NCBI RefSeq assembly: GCF_016811915.1
Contig: NZ_CP069127.1
Span: forward strand, 1,270,001 to 1,334,000
From: Brevibacillus choshinensis
Lineage (GTDB): Bacteria; Bacillota; Bacilli; Brevibacillales; Brevibacillaceae
Direction: 5' to 3'
DNA length: 64,000 nucleotides
A program made the translations under genes and the position numbers. Shown here one piece after another: positions 51,568-60,077 of this stretch. The stretch's first letter is position 1. Each line of letters starts with the position of its first letter. Under the pieces are notes generated by a model, which did no database searches, was not told the DNA's origin, and saw only the letters and a program-made list of their open reading frames with translations.

Positions 51568-53661
51568 TCATCGCTTGTGGGAAGCTAGCTGATTCTTTAG
51601 ATGGCAAGCTAACTGTATTTTCAGCATATCCTCGTGGTGATCCAAGCGAAGGCCAAGCCGTTCTTCGATGCGTTTCAGGCGTTGATAGAGTGTATTGATA
51701 TGGATATGAAGCTTCTTGGCCGTTTCCATAGCCGACTGATTACTCGTGACATACAGCATAAGCGTTGTCTCCAGATCGCTGTTTGGAGCATGGTCAGAAC
51801 GCAGGGGAAGAAATACTTCTTCCGTAAACCTTTCAATGTCCTGCGAGGACTGATTCAGAAAAAAACGGTTAATCCCAATCTCTTCGAAGCGCATGAGACC
51901 CGACTGGTTTCGATTGATCAAAAAGGAGAGGGTCTTTTGGGCCTCCTCATAGCTTTTTGCAATCTCCTCTGCATTCGGATAGGGAGTCCCGATTCCACCG
52001 TACAGCAAATGCTTGTCGGTATTCAGCCATTCGCGGACGATTGCCTCCAGCTGAGAGAGGATGAGCTTCACTTCCGCTGCATCGTTTACGGAAAACAATA
52101 GAGTGATTTTGTTATGAAATCCAAACGTCAGCTTGTTGATAGAAGATAGTCGTTGATTGACTTTGGCTAGCAGCCGCTGGACCCTTGCCTCTACCTCGTA
52201 AGGTTCAAAAGAGCCGGGAATCTCGCATAATGCCACGAATGTATAGGTGTTCACTTTAAAATTAAAGGGGAGTCCCTTGGAAAGCAACGCTTCGTAATCC
52301 TGCTTTTCTAGAAGCTGGGTGAAAAAGGTATGCGCCTTTTTATGATAGAGCTCTGTCATCGAGATGTTTTTGACCATTTCCAAAGCAAGGACAGACCCGC
52401 TTTGCTCAATCGTGACAACATCCATTTGATTCAACGGGTGAGAAAGGGTGACAATCATACATCCGAGCAGTACCTTCCCAATGAAGATCGGATAAAGATA
52501 GTATTCCTGGCTGGAAATCGTGGCAGTAACGGCCGATTTTTGCGTGACGGGAAAATAAGCGGCAATCCTATCAAACGAAAGGGACGGAGAGGGACGCCTG
52601 CCGGGGAAGTTCTCGGTATCGAGAAAATCCACATAGACCACATGGCGGCCCAGCATGCGATTGATCTCGGAGATCATCTTGTGAATTCCTTTGTTTGTAA
52701 GCGAAAGCTGGGTCAACGTTTCGTGAACGCTGATTCTTTTTTGAAATAATTGATTCTTTCTGTTCAATTCTTTACTTAACTGTCTGGATTCTTCGAGATG
52801 CATGTGGGCTTCCTTGTAAAGCTTCGCATTATGAAACGCAATCGCAACCTGAGAGGAGAACCCTTGCAGCAGCTTCAGGTCTCTTTCCGTGAAGCCTCTC
52901 TTTTTGATGAATTGGAGAATGGCCAGCGTTCCTATGCATTCTTCGCCTAGCCATACAGGCACGATGATCATGCCTTTTGCATAAGGGCCTTTTTTTACGA
53001 ATTCGACGTTTTCATCTGAGAGATTGGTTTGTTCGGATAAGATTTCCTCCGTTGAGTTATGCAAACGCGGAATCTTGTCGATGAAGACTTTGCCTGAAAC
53101 ATTTTCGCCTAATCGTGTTTTGTACTGTAAATATCCATCGGGAAGTCCGACAACCGTAAGCGGCGTCAATTGCTGGCTTTTTGCGTCGAACTGACGAAAC
53201 ACACCTGCATCTCCTGCGGGAATAACGGTGAGAGCGATCTGGATGATCTTGCTAAGCAGATCATTTACATCGAGGGTAGCGGTGAGCATTTGCAGACTGT
53301 CTATCATTTTCTCCAAATCATTCTTGAGCGGCTTGTGAATTTCCTCGTAGTAGAGGCCTCTGCAAATCAGGGAAAGCTGCTCCCAATCTTTGGCTGGCAG
53401 CGAAGACGCGTCACCAGTAGAAAAGCAAATGGTGATGCCATAATCCTTGTCCAGCTCGACCGAAAAGAAGGCCTTATCGGATTCCTGCAAAAACGAATAC
53501 GGTATATGAGGAGAGTGTCCGGGCGGAAGAGGACGCTCTTTTTTCTTTTGTTCGCTGGAGAAAGACAGCTCCAAGGAATCAGGATGACCGATCCAAATCT
53601 GGTACGGAGTGTCGGGGAGTTTTTCAGATAGAAAGGCTTGAATCGGGATCAGGTTTTGCAT
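51568..53661 (-). CDS. GAF-containing PucR/CdaR-type transcriptional regulator
   Basis: A 697-residue regulator. A GAF domain (about 115-270: LTATLDVNDLLSKIIQIALTVIPAGDAGVF) is followed by a less conserved middle region, and the C-terminal PucR helix-turn-helix (ETTLMLYVTSNQSAMETAKKLHIHINTLYQRLKRIEERLGL). This family activates catabolic genes for purines, aldarates or amino acids. ATG 53661 has AAAGGA upstream. It is divergent from the MFS/AbgB operon, separated by 174 bp, and is the likely activator. Confidence 0.9.
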   Translation of the reverse strand: MQNLIPIQAFLSEKLPDTPYQIWIGHPDSLELSFSSEQKKKERPLPPGHSPHIPYSFLQESDKAFFSVELDKDYGITICFSTGDASSLPAKDWEQLSLICRGLYYEEIHKPLKNDLEKMIDSLQMLTATLDVNDLLSKIIQIALTVIPAGDAGVFRQFDAKSQQLTPLTVVGLPDGYLQYKTRLGENVSGKVFIDKIPRLHNSTEEILSEQTNLSDENVEFVKKGPYAKGMIIVPVWLGEECIGTLAILQFIKKRGFTERDLKLLQGFSSQVAIAFHNAKLYKEAHMHLEESRQLSKELNRKNQLFQKRISVHETLTQLSLTNKGIHKMISEINRMLGRHVVYVDFLDTENFPGRRPSPSLSFDRIAAYFPVTQKSAVTATISSQEYYLYPIFIGKVLLGCMIVTLSHPLNQMDVVTIEQSGSVLALEMVKNISMTELYHKKAHTFFTQLLEKQDYEALLSKGLPFNFKVNTYTFVALCEIPGSFEPYEVEARVQRLLAKVNQRLSSINKLTFGFHNKITLLFSVNDAAEVKLILSQLEAIVREWLNTDKHLLYGGIGTPYPNAEEIAKSYEEAQKTLSFLINRNQSGLMRFEEIGINRFFLNQSSQDIERFTEEVFLPLRSDHAPNSDLETTLMLYVTSNQSAMETAKKLHIHINTLYQRLKRIEERLGLRLDHHEDMLKIQLACHLKNQLASHKR

Positions 53662-53834
53662 ACGTTCCATTCCTTTCATGTGTAAAAACCTACAAGATGA
53701 ACCGGAGTTTTTGTTACGAAACCACATAGTGTTATTTCTATATTAATTTATGATTTGAATGGTGTAAAACGAATGGTGAATATTCTGAATGCATTCATCG
53801 TTTGTCAAACGATCAAAGATGGGATGTGAAGTAG

Positions 53835-55067
53835 ATGAGGCTTGGTGGAATCGGTCAGAAAAAGTACGTCATCCTTTTGCTGCTGTTCTTGGCTCAGATT
53901 TTGAATTTCATCGATAAGACGGCAATCAATTTTGCCATTATTCCGATCTCAAAAGAATTAAACCTGCCTTCGGACCAGGTAGGGCTGGTACTCAGCAGTT
54001 TCTTTCTCAGCTACGCGATCATGCAGCTGGTGGGAGGGTATTTGGCTGACAGATTCGGGATCAAGAAGGTCTTGAGCGGTGCGGTTTTTCTTTGGTCTGC
54101 CGCAACGGTTCTGACAGGTACGGCTCGCTCCTATTTCTCTTTGGTTGGCTCGCGCTTTTTGGTGGGAGTTGGGGAAGGCGCCTTTCCCGCAAGCACGCAG
54201 GTGGCCATTGTCGACAATTTTCAAAAGGAAGTGAGAGCGCGTGCCAAGTCGGTCGTATCGGCAGGGGCTTCGGTTGGATTTATGTTTGGCTCCATTGTTG
54301 TGACGCTGCTGATCACCATGTTCGACTGGCGTTTGATGTTTATTATTTTGGGAGTGATCGGAGTCGGCCTCGCTGTCGTGCTCTGGTTTTTGCTCAAGCC
54401 TGAAGACAAAAAGGCTGGCATTCAAAAAGCAGAGCACAAGTCGATTGATAAAGCGGCTATCAATAAGCTGTTGAAGAATCCTTTGATTTGGAAGCTCATG
54501 CTGGCAGCGATGTTTACCAATATCGTGTTTTGGGGGCTTCAGAGCTGGCTGCCGTCGTACTGGGTAAAGGTCAAACACATGGATATGGTATCGATGGGGC
54601 TGTATTCATCCGTGCCTTACATTCTGGGATTTGTCTCATTCCTTGCCAGCGGCTGGGTGTTGGACAAGTTTCTCGCAGGCTATGAAAAGTATATGTTCAT
54701 TGGCGGAGCTTTTTTCTCGGCGCTGTTTATCTACCTGATGTTCAATACGGAGTCGATTGCGGTCGCTTTTGCTTACTTGTCATTGTCTAACGTGTTTCTG
54801 AATGCCATGAACATCACTGTCTTCGTTTTACCCTTGAAAAAAATAGCGGAGGAGTCGGTCGGCACAGCCACCGGGATTATCAACACAGGGGGACAGATTG
54901 GCTCCGTTCTTACGCCGACCATTGTCGGCTACCTGATCACCGCCTTTCATCAAAATTACAACGCCGCTTTCATGTTCCTGGTCGCGTCCGCCCTCGTGGT
55001 CATGGTGGTCGGGATGACGATCCGATCCGGAAATGCGGAGTCGAATTCCGTCTCCGCCCTCGAGTAG
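53835..55067 (+). CDS. MFS transporter, anion:cation symporter type
   Basis: A 410-residue MFS protein with 12 membrane segments. ILNFIDKTAINFAIIPISKELNLPSDQVGLVLSSFFLSYAIMQLVGGYLADRFG is the ACS-family start, and GEGAFPASTQVAIVDNF is typical of hexuronate/tartrate/aromatic acid carriers. It precedes an AbgB-like amidohydrolase, so it probably imports the amide or its relative. ATG has GTAG-type weak site; GTGAAG upstream. Confidence 0.9.
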   Translation: MRLGGIGQKKYVILLLLFLAQILNFIDKTAINFAIIPISKELNLPSDQVGLVLSSFFLSYAIMQLVGGYLADRFGIKKVLSGAVFLWSAATVLTGTARSYFSLVGSRFLVGVGEGAFPASTQVAIVDNFQKEVRARAKSVVSAGASVGFMFGSIVVTLLITMFDWRLMFIILGVIGVGLAVVLWFLLKPEDKKAGIQKAEHKSIDKAAINKLLKNPLIWKLMLAAMFTNIVFWGLQSWLPSYWVKVKHMDMVSMGLYSSVPYILGFVSFLASGWVLDKFLAGYEKYMFIGGAFFSALFIYLMFNTESIAVAFAYLSLSNVFLNAMNITVFVLPLKKIAEESVGTATGIINTGGQIGSVLTPTIVGYLITAFHQNYNAAFMFLVASALVVMVVGMTIRSGNAESNSVSALE

Positions 55068-55122
55068 GGGATGCTTCATAGGAAAATTCAACGTTCACGA
55101 AACGAAAAGGAGAGAAGCAAGC

Positions 55123-56523
55123 ATGAATGATCACCAATTTGTATCCGAATGGATCGAGCAAAAGGGACAGAAGTTTATCGATATCAGTGATCGCATATGG
55201 GAATATAGCGAAACCAAGTATGAAGAAGTGCGCTCTGCCGAGATTTTGAGCAGCGCGCTGGAAGCAGAAGGCTTTCACGTAGAACGAAATGCCGGCGGGA
55301 TTGCAACGGCCATGGTGGGGAGGTATGGGGAAGGAAAGCCTGTCATTGCCTTCTTGGGCGAATACGACGCCTTGTCTGGGCTCAGCCAAAAGGCAGGCCT
55401 GGCTGTGAAGGATCCCATCGTCAACGGTGGCAATGGACATGGGTGTGGGCACAATTTGCTTGGCTCGGGCTCGCTCGCAGCTGCCGCGGCTGTTCGACAT
55501 TACATGGAGCAGACCGGTTTGAAGGGAACGGTACGGTATTACGGCTGCCCTGCCGAGGAAGGTGGGGGAGGAAAGGCTCACATGGTACGGGCTGGGTTGT
55601 TCGATGATGTAGACATTGCTTTTACGTGGCATCCATGGGATGAAAATCTCGCCTACAACAACCGAATGCTCGCTACCTGCCAGATGTATTTCAAATTCAC
55701 CGGAGTGAGCAGCCATGCCTCTTTTAGTCCTCATATGGGTCGCAGCGCGCTCGATGCTGTCGAGTTGATGAATGTGGGAGCCAATTTCCTCAGGGAACAC
55801 ATGATTCCAGAGGCTCGGCTGCACTATGCGATCACGAATGCGGGAGGATTGTCACCCAACGTCGTTCAGGCAGAGGCGGAAGTGCTGTACAAGATTCGTG
55901 CCCCGCGATCCCAACAGGTAAGCGAACTGCTCGAACGGGTCTGCGACATCGCCCGGGGAGCAGCGCTGATGACGCAGACAAAACTGGAGATGCAATTCGA
56001 CGCCGCGTCTGCTGACCTGATTCCGAATATTACGCTGGGTGCCATCATGCACAAAAATTTCGAGAAAATAGGTGGAGAATCGTATACGGAAGAGGAAGTG
56101 GCGTTTGCAAAGTCGATTCAGGATACCTTTTCTGAAGAAGAAAGAAGAGTGGTCAAGAAGCAAAACGGAAAAGTCTTATCGACCGCAGTGAATGCCTTTT
56201 CCGAAGAACCAGGGTTCATACCGGCCTCAACGGATGTAGGAGATGTCAGCTGGGTCGTTCCTACAGGACAAATTTACGCCACGACATGTGCGTTTGGAAC
56301 TCCGTTTCATAGCTGGCAATTAGTGAGCCAGGGGAAATCGTCCATCGCTCACAAAGGGATGCTGCTGGCAGGGAAGGTGATGGCTGCCTCAGCGTTGGAA
56401 GTCATGAAAAATCCGGAATGGATTGAAAAAGCGAAGGCAGAGCATCAGGAGCAGTTGGACGGGGAGGCATATCAGTCGCTGATACCAGTCGGGACGAAGC
56501 CTGCTCCTCTGAAACGGTCATAA
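55123..56523 (+). CDS. M20 family amidohydrolase, AbgB-like
   Basis: A 466-residue zinc peptidase-fold enzyme. IAFLGEYDALSGLSQKAG, GGNGHGCGHNLLGSG, YGCPAEEGGGGKAHMV, and TWHPWDENLA hold the metal ligands; STDVGDVSWVVPTGQ and TPFHSWQLVSQGKSSIAHKGM follow. The alignment with Escherichia coli AbgB runs to the end (PVGTKPAPLK). AbgB with AbgA cleaves p-aminobenzoyl-glutamate. No AbgA-like gene is present, so it may work alone on another amide. ATG 55123 has AGGAGAG upstream; 56 bp after the MFS gene. Confidence 0.9.
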   Translation: MNDHQFVSEWIEQKGQKFIDISDRIWEYSETKYEEVRSAEILSSALEAEGFHVERNAGGIATAMVGRYGEGKPVIAFLGEYDALSGLSQKAGLAVKDPIVNGGNGHGCGHNLLGSGSLAAAAAVRHYMEQTGLKGTVRYYGCPAEEGGGGKAHMVRAGLFDDVDIAFTWHPWDENLAYNNRMLATCQMYFKFTGVSSHASFSPHMGRSALDAVELMNVGANFLREHMIPEARLHYAITNAGGLSPNVVQAEAEVLYKIRAPRSQQVSELLERVCDIARGAALMTQTKLEMQFDAASADLIPNITLGAIMHKNFEKIGGESYTEEEVAFAKSIQDTFSEEERRVVKKQNGKVLSTAVNAFSEEPGFIPASTDVGDVSWVVPTGQIYATTCAFGTPFHSWQLVSQGKSSIAHKGMLLAGKVMAASALEVMKNPEWIEKAKAEHQEQLDGEAYQSLIPVGTKPAPLKRS

Positions 56524-56534
56524 TCTTGTAGAAA

Positions 56535-56563
56535 GGCTGCTGGTTTCCTGCCAGCAGTCTTTT
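56535..56563 (+). terminator. Terminator after AbgB-like gene
   Basis: GGCTGCTGG (56535-56543) and CCAGCAGTC (56551-56559) with TTTT. One G-T pair. Confidence 0.75.
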
Positions 56564-56594
56564 CGTATTGTACGGGCAAATGAACGATCGATAA

Positions 56595-56648
56595 TGTTGA
56601 CACCGTCCACTAAATAAACTAGATTTATTGTTGACAGTGTCCACTAAA
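56595..56648. promoter_or_regulatory. Twin palindromic sites upstream of marR
   Basis: TGTTGACACCGTCCACTAAA (56595-56614) recurs as TGTTGACAGTGTCCACTAAA (56629-56648), 34 bp apart. Each holds a near palindrome GTTGACA-N-TGTCCAC. TTGACA may also be the -35 box. They are probable operators of the MarR protein that starts at 56662. Confidence 0.65.
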
Positions 56649-56661
56649 AAGGAGGAAAACC

Positions 56662-57111
56662 ATGGATCTGGATGAGAATATCATCGCAGATATACGGCAG
56701 TTTAATCGCTTTTACACGAACCTATTGGGTGTGTTGGACAAGCATGTATTGGAAACCGGATATTCTTTGACAGAAGCGCGGGTTGTCCTGGAGATCGGCT
56801 TCATGGAGCCGTGTATCGCCAATCAGCTGGTTGAACGATTGGAAATGGATCGGAGCTACATGAGCAGGATCATTTCCAAGCTTCACAAAGATGGTCTGCT
56901 CGTGAAGGAAAGCTCGGCGCTGGATAACCGGACGAGCCTGATTCGCCTGACACCGAAGGGAGCAGCGCTGTTTTCGCAGCTGAATGAACGATCAGATCAA
57001 CAAATCGTACGGCTGCTGCAAGGTCTGTCCCAAAAGGAAATCAAGGAAATACATGAATCGATGGTGTTTATTCAAAAGAAGCTTAAGCAGACTGGAGAGA
57101 ATGCAGGATGA
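56662..57111 (+). CDS. MarR family regulator
   Basis: A 149-residue MarR protein. TEARVVLEIGFMEPCIANQLVERLEMDRSYMSRIISKLHKDGLLVKESSALDNRTSLIRLTPKGAALF is the winged helix. Dimer helices flank it. AAGGAGG before ATG. The threonine aldolase gene starts in its stop (ATGA), so they are coupled. The twin palindromes upstream suggest autorepression and control of the aldolase. Confidence 0.94.
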   Translation: MDLDENIIADIRQFNRFYTNLLGVLDKHVLETGYSLTEARVVLEIGFMEPCIANQLVERLEMDRSYMSRIISKLHKDGLLVKESSALDNRTSLIRLTPKGAALFSQLNERSDQQIVRLLQGLSQKEIKEIHESMVFIQKKLKQTGENAG

Positions 57112-58142
57112 TTCGATTTGAAAATGATTATACAGAGGGCGCACATAAACGGATTCTGGAGCGTCTGTGGGAAACCAATGAGGAGCAGACACCCGGATAC
57201 GGGACGGACGAGCATTGTGAAAAGGCAAGAGCTTACATTCGAAAAGCTTGTGACGCGGAGAATGCGGATGTCCACTTTCTAGTGGGAGGAACGCAGACGA
57301 ACACGACGGTGATCGCTTCCGTTTTGCGCCCACACCAAGGCGTCGTAGCTGCTATCTCGGGTCATATCGCGGTACACGAGACGGGAGCGATTGAAGCTGT
57401 CGGCCATAAAGTCCTGACATTGCCGAGTGAAGACGGAAAAATTCAGGCGGAGCAAGTAAAAGAGCTGTACGATGCCCACTGGAATGACGTCACGCATGAG
57501 CACATGGTGCAGCCAGGAATGGTGTACATTTCCCATCCTACGGAAAATGGAACGACCTATACGAGAGCCGAATTGGAAGCGTTAAGCAAGGTTTGCAGGG
57601 AATGTGGCTTGCCGTTGTTTTTGGATGGCGCCCGACTCGGTTACGGCTTGGTCTCCGAGGAAAACGATCTGACCTTGGCTGATGTGGCAAGGCTCTGCGA
57701 TGCTTTCTATATCGGGGGAACGAAAGTGGGGGCGCTGTTTGGGGAAGCCGTCGTCATTATGAACGATGCCCTGAAAAAAGATTTCCGGTATATGATCAAG
57801 CAAAAGGGCGGAATGCTGGCCAAAGGAAGACTCTTGGGCATTCAGTTTGAAACCTTGTTCGAAGACGGGCTGTACTTTGACATTTCCCGCCATGCTGTTG
57901 ATTTGGCGATGATGATCCGAGCGGCATTCGCCGAAAAGGGATTTTCCTTCCGTTACGATTCTACGACCAATCAGCAGTTCCCGATTTTGCCTGACGAAGT
58001 ATGCAAGGAGCTGGGCAAAAAATACTCGTTTTCTTTCTGGGAAAAAGCGGCGGAAGGACACAATGTCGTGCGGTTTTGCACCAGCTGGGCCACGAAAAAA
58101 GAAAATGTGGAAACACTGATCGAGGATATACGGGCGTTGTAG
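57108..58142 (+). CDS. Low-specificity L-threonine aldolase type PLP enzyme
   Basis: A 344-residue fold-type I PLP enzyme. ADVHFLVGGTQTNTTVIASVLRP, HIAVHETGAIEAVGHKV, and FLDGARLGYGL are typical; the PLP Lys is in FYIGGTKVGALFG. It cleaves L-threonine or related beta-hydroxy amino acids to glycine and an aldehyde, or works in reverse. It is overlapping with marR and ends at a terminator, so the pair is an autonomous unit. Confidence 0.9.
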   Translation: MIRFENDYTEGAHKRILERLWETNEEQTPGYGTDEHCEKARAYIRKACDAENADVHFLVGGTQTNTTVIASVLRPHQGVVAAISGHIAVHETGAIEAVGHKVLTLPSEDGKIQAEQVKELYDAHWNDVTHEHMVQPGMVYISHPTENGTTYTRAELEALSKVCRECGLPLFLDGARLGYGLVSEENDLTLADVARLCDAFYIGGTKVGALFGEAVVIMNDALKKDFRYMIKQKGGMLAKGRLLGIQFETLFEDGLYFDISRHAVDLAMMIRAAFAEKGFSFRYDSTTNQQFPILPDEVCKELGKKYSFSFWEKAAEGHNVVRFCTSWATKKENVETLIEDIRAL

Positions 58143-58173
58143 AAAAGCGCCTCTGGAATAGAGCAAACGGAGC

Positions 58174-58206
58174 AAAAGCCCCAATGATGCAGGTGGGGCT
58201 TTTTTT
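58174..58206 (+). terminator. Terminator after threonine aldolase
   Basis: AAGCCCC (58177-58182) pairs with GGGGCTT (58195-58201), followed by six T. Confidence 0.8.
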
Positions 58207-58339
58207 CATGCACTTGAATCAGGACATCAGAACGAATATTGGAGGAAATCCCAAAATATAGGATTTGAGTGTGGTAAAATCACGTTATCATCCTTGGTGA
58301 GGCATTTTCGAAACGATTAGAAATGAATGGGGAATGAAA

Positions 58340-58759
58340 ATGAACAGACACATTTCATTGATTCACGCAACGAATATGGCTTCCGTAGATTATGCTTACG
58401 CGAGCTTGGTGCCAGCTGGTATGGACATGATCTTTTTGGCTGGAGCATGCCCGCTGAATCAAGACAGACAAGTGCCTTACCCCGGTGATTATGCCCTTCA
58501 GGCAGAGCTTTGCGTAGAGAATTTGAAAGAGGCATTGAAGGCAAGCGGAGCCACATTGAAAGACGTCGCATACACAAGAGTGCTCGTAGCTTCCCAGAAT
58601 CGGGATGACTTGGTGAGCGCATGGAGAGTCATTCGGACGCAATTTGGCGAGCATGATGTCCCAAGCACTCTGACCGGGGTTACCGTATTAGGCTATCCAG
58701 ACCAATTGGTGGAGATTGAGGCGGTCGCCGCTGTAGCCCCCGCCAGAACATCGCGATGA
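58340..58759 (+). CDS. RidA family protein
   Basis: A 139-residue RidA/YjgF/UK114 protein. IFLAGACPLNQDRQVPYPGDYALQAELCVENLKEALKASGATLKDVAYTRVLV and VTVLGYPDQLVEIEAVAAV are visible. The Arg that deaminates enamine/imine intermediates is not clearly aligned at the usual place near the end (VEIEAVA), so activity is uncertain. ATG 58340 is preferred, with GGGGA 6 bp upstream; ATG 58334 abuts that site. RidA proteins remove reactive imines from PLP enzymes; the threonine aldolase is next to it. Confidence 0.85.
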   Translation: MNRHISLIHATNMASVDYAYASLVPAGMDMIFLAGACPLNQDRQVPYPGDYALQAELCVENLKEALKASGATLKDVAYTRVLVASQNRDDLVSAWRVIRTQFGEHDVPSTLTGVTVLGYPDQLVEIEAVAAVAPARTSR

Positions 58760-58838
58760 AGGATGCGCATCCGATTAAAATTGGAGGAGGAGGGCCAAAT
58801 AATCCCCGCATGGCTACAAGCATCTCCTGACCAACGGG

Positions 58839-59078
58839 ATGACGGAGCACTACACCAATGAGGAGTGTCTGTGGGCGATCGATATGCTGTCTAATCTTGC
58901 CCGCTATACATTCACCCGGAAGCGGTTTTTTGAGCCGATCCAATTCGTGTCAGGCAATGGCACTTCTATCCATATCGGCGTAGACTCAGCCAATACTGCT
59001 CTGCTCGTCGTACATGATACCGAGGCAGAGGGAATCGACACGGTGCATGGCTCGATGCTTACGAAAACATCTCAATGA
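58839..59078 (+). CDS. Short hypothetical ORF, possibly truncated
   Basis: A 79-residue frame, TEHYTNEECLWAIDMLSNLARYTFTRKRFF, then FEPIQFVSGNGTSIHIGVDSANTALLVVHD. It reads like a protein fragment, but no good ribosome site precedes it. Its end overlaps the end of the LysR gene by 20 bp, tail to tail. It may be a degraded gene. I do not recognise a family. Confidence 0.35.
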   Translation: MTEHYTNEECLWAIDMLSNLARYTFTRKRFFEPIQFVSGNGTSIHIGVDSANTALLVVHDTEAEGIDTVHGSMLTKTSQ

Positions 59079-59928
59079 AGCGCTTTGCAGCCTTGGACAG
59101 GTGGCGGCCGGTTTGCCAGACGACAGCGGCGGAAGAGGAGATGGCCGTACCCGCGATCTCAATTCCATGGATTTGCTCGCTCCGATGGGTTTCCCATGCT
59201 GAGCGGGGAACGATCGAAGCCCCGACCTTGGCACCGACCATGCTGACGATCAGGGAGATGTCGGGGCACTCGCAGATGACGTTCGGCTCGACCCCCAGTG
59301 TGGAAAATTCCTTGACGATCAGGTCGTAAATGCCGAGGCCAGGGATGCTGGGAATGATGAGCGGAATCTCGGCGATGTCACGCATGTGAATTTCCCGCAG
59401 ACCAGAATGTGGAGAGCCGGCAGGTACTATCAGCACGAACGACTCCTCCTCCAGCGGGATGGTGGAGCAATTCGTCAGGGAATGCGGCAAGCGCACGATC
59501 GCGACCTCGATGGTTCGGCGCTCCAGCCATTGGCTGAGGAGCTGGGTGTCGCCCTTCCAGACTTTATAGGTGATCAAGGGATATTGTTGTTGAAACAGGC
59601 GAATTTGCTCGGGCAGGAAGTAAGCGGATAATGCGCTGACGCCGATGGACAGGCTCCCCCGAATTCCTTCGCCTGTTTCTTTTACTTCCGAGAGGGCCTC
59701 ATCCATTTGATGCACGATGTTGAGTGCTTGCCGATACAAGGTGAGTCCGGCCTCGGTGAGCTCCATGCGCTTTCCGGATCGCTCCATCAGAGTGACCCCG
59801 AGCTCATCCTCCATCTGCTTCAGCTGCTGGCTCAGCGGGGGCTGCGCCATTTTCAAGCGCTTGGCCGCTCCCGTGATTTGCCCTTCTTCTGCGATGGCGA
59901 TAAAGTAACGTAGCTGGCGGATATCCAC
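59059..59928 (-). CDS. LysR family regulator
   Basis: A 289-residue LysR protein. The HTH (1-60) reads MDIRQLRYFIAIAEEGQITGAAKRLKMAQPPLSQQLKQMEDELGV, followed by the effector domain with GSLSIGVSALSAYFLPEQIRLFQ and IPSIPGLGIYDLIVKEFSTLG. It is divergent from the NCS2 permease and probably regulates it. A perfect 8-bp inverted repeat (59972-60006) lies between them. GGAGGGCC before ATG. Confidence 0.92.
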   Translation of the reverse strand: MDIRQLRYFIAIAEEGQITGAAKRLKMAQPPLSQQLKQMEDELGVTLMERSGKRMELTEAGLTLYRQALNIVHQMDEALSEVKETGEGIRGSLSIGVSALSAYFLPEQIRLFQQQYPLITYKVWKGDTQLLSQWLERRTIEVAIVRLPHSLTNCSTIPLEEESFVLIVPAGSPHSGLREIHMRDIAEIPLIIPSIPGLGIYDLIVKEFSTLGVEPNVICECPDISLIVSMVGAKVGASIVPRSAWETHRSEQIHGIEIAGTAISSSAAVVWQTGRHLSKAAKRFIEMFS

Positions 59929-59971
59929 GAATGGCCCTCCTTTCTATGGTTGTCATTTGCATATGATTTCG

Positions 59972-60006
59972 ATATGAAAGATAGATTTTCTGGATATTTT
60001 TCATAT
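59972..60006. promoter_or_regulatory. Inverted repeat between lysR and NCS2 permease gene
   Basis: ATATGAAA (59972-59979) and TTTCATAT (59999-60006), 19 bp apart. GCTATGATAGC follows at about 60012-60022. The layout fits a LysR activation site, but no T-N11-A motif was assigned firmly. Confidence 0.4.
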
Positions 60007-60077
60007 TGATGCTGCTATGATAGCATAATTCTCATGACTTCACATGGAAAACACAAAACAGAAAGAAGGGAAACATT

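Noticed and set aside
58839..59078. 79-residue frame considered as a full gene
   Set aside because: No ribosome site and tail overlap with lysR; reported only with low confidence as a possible remnant.
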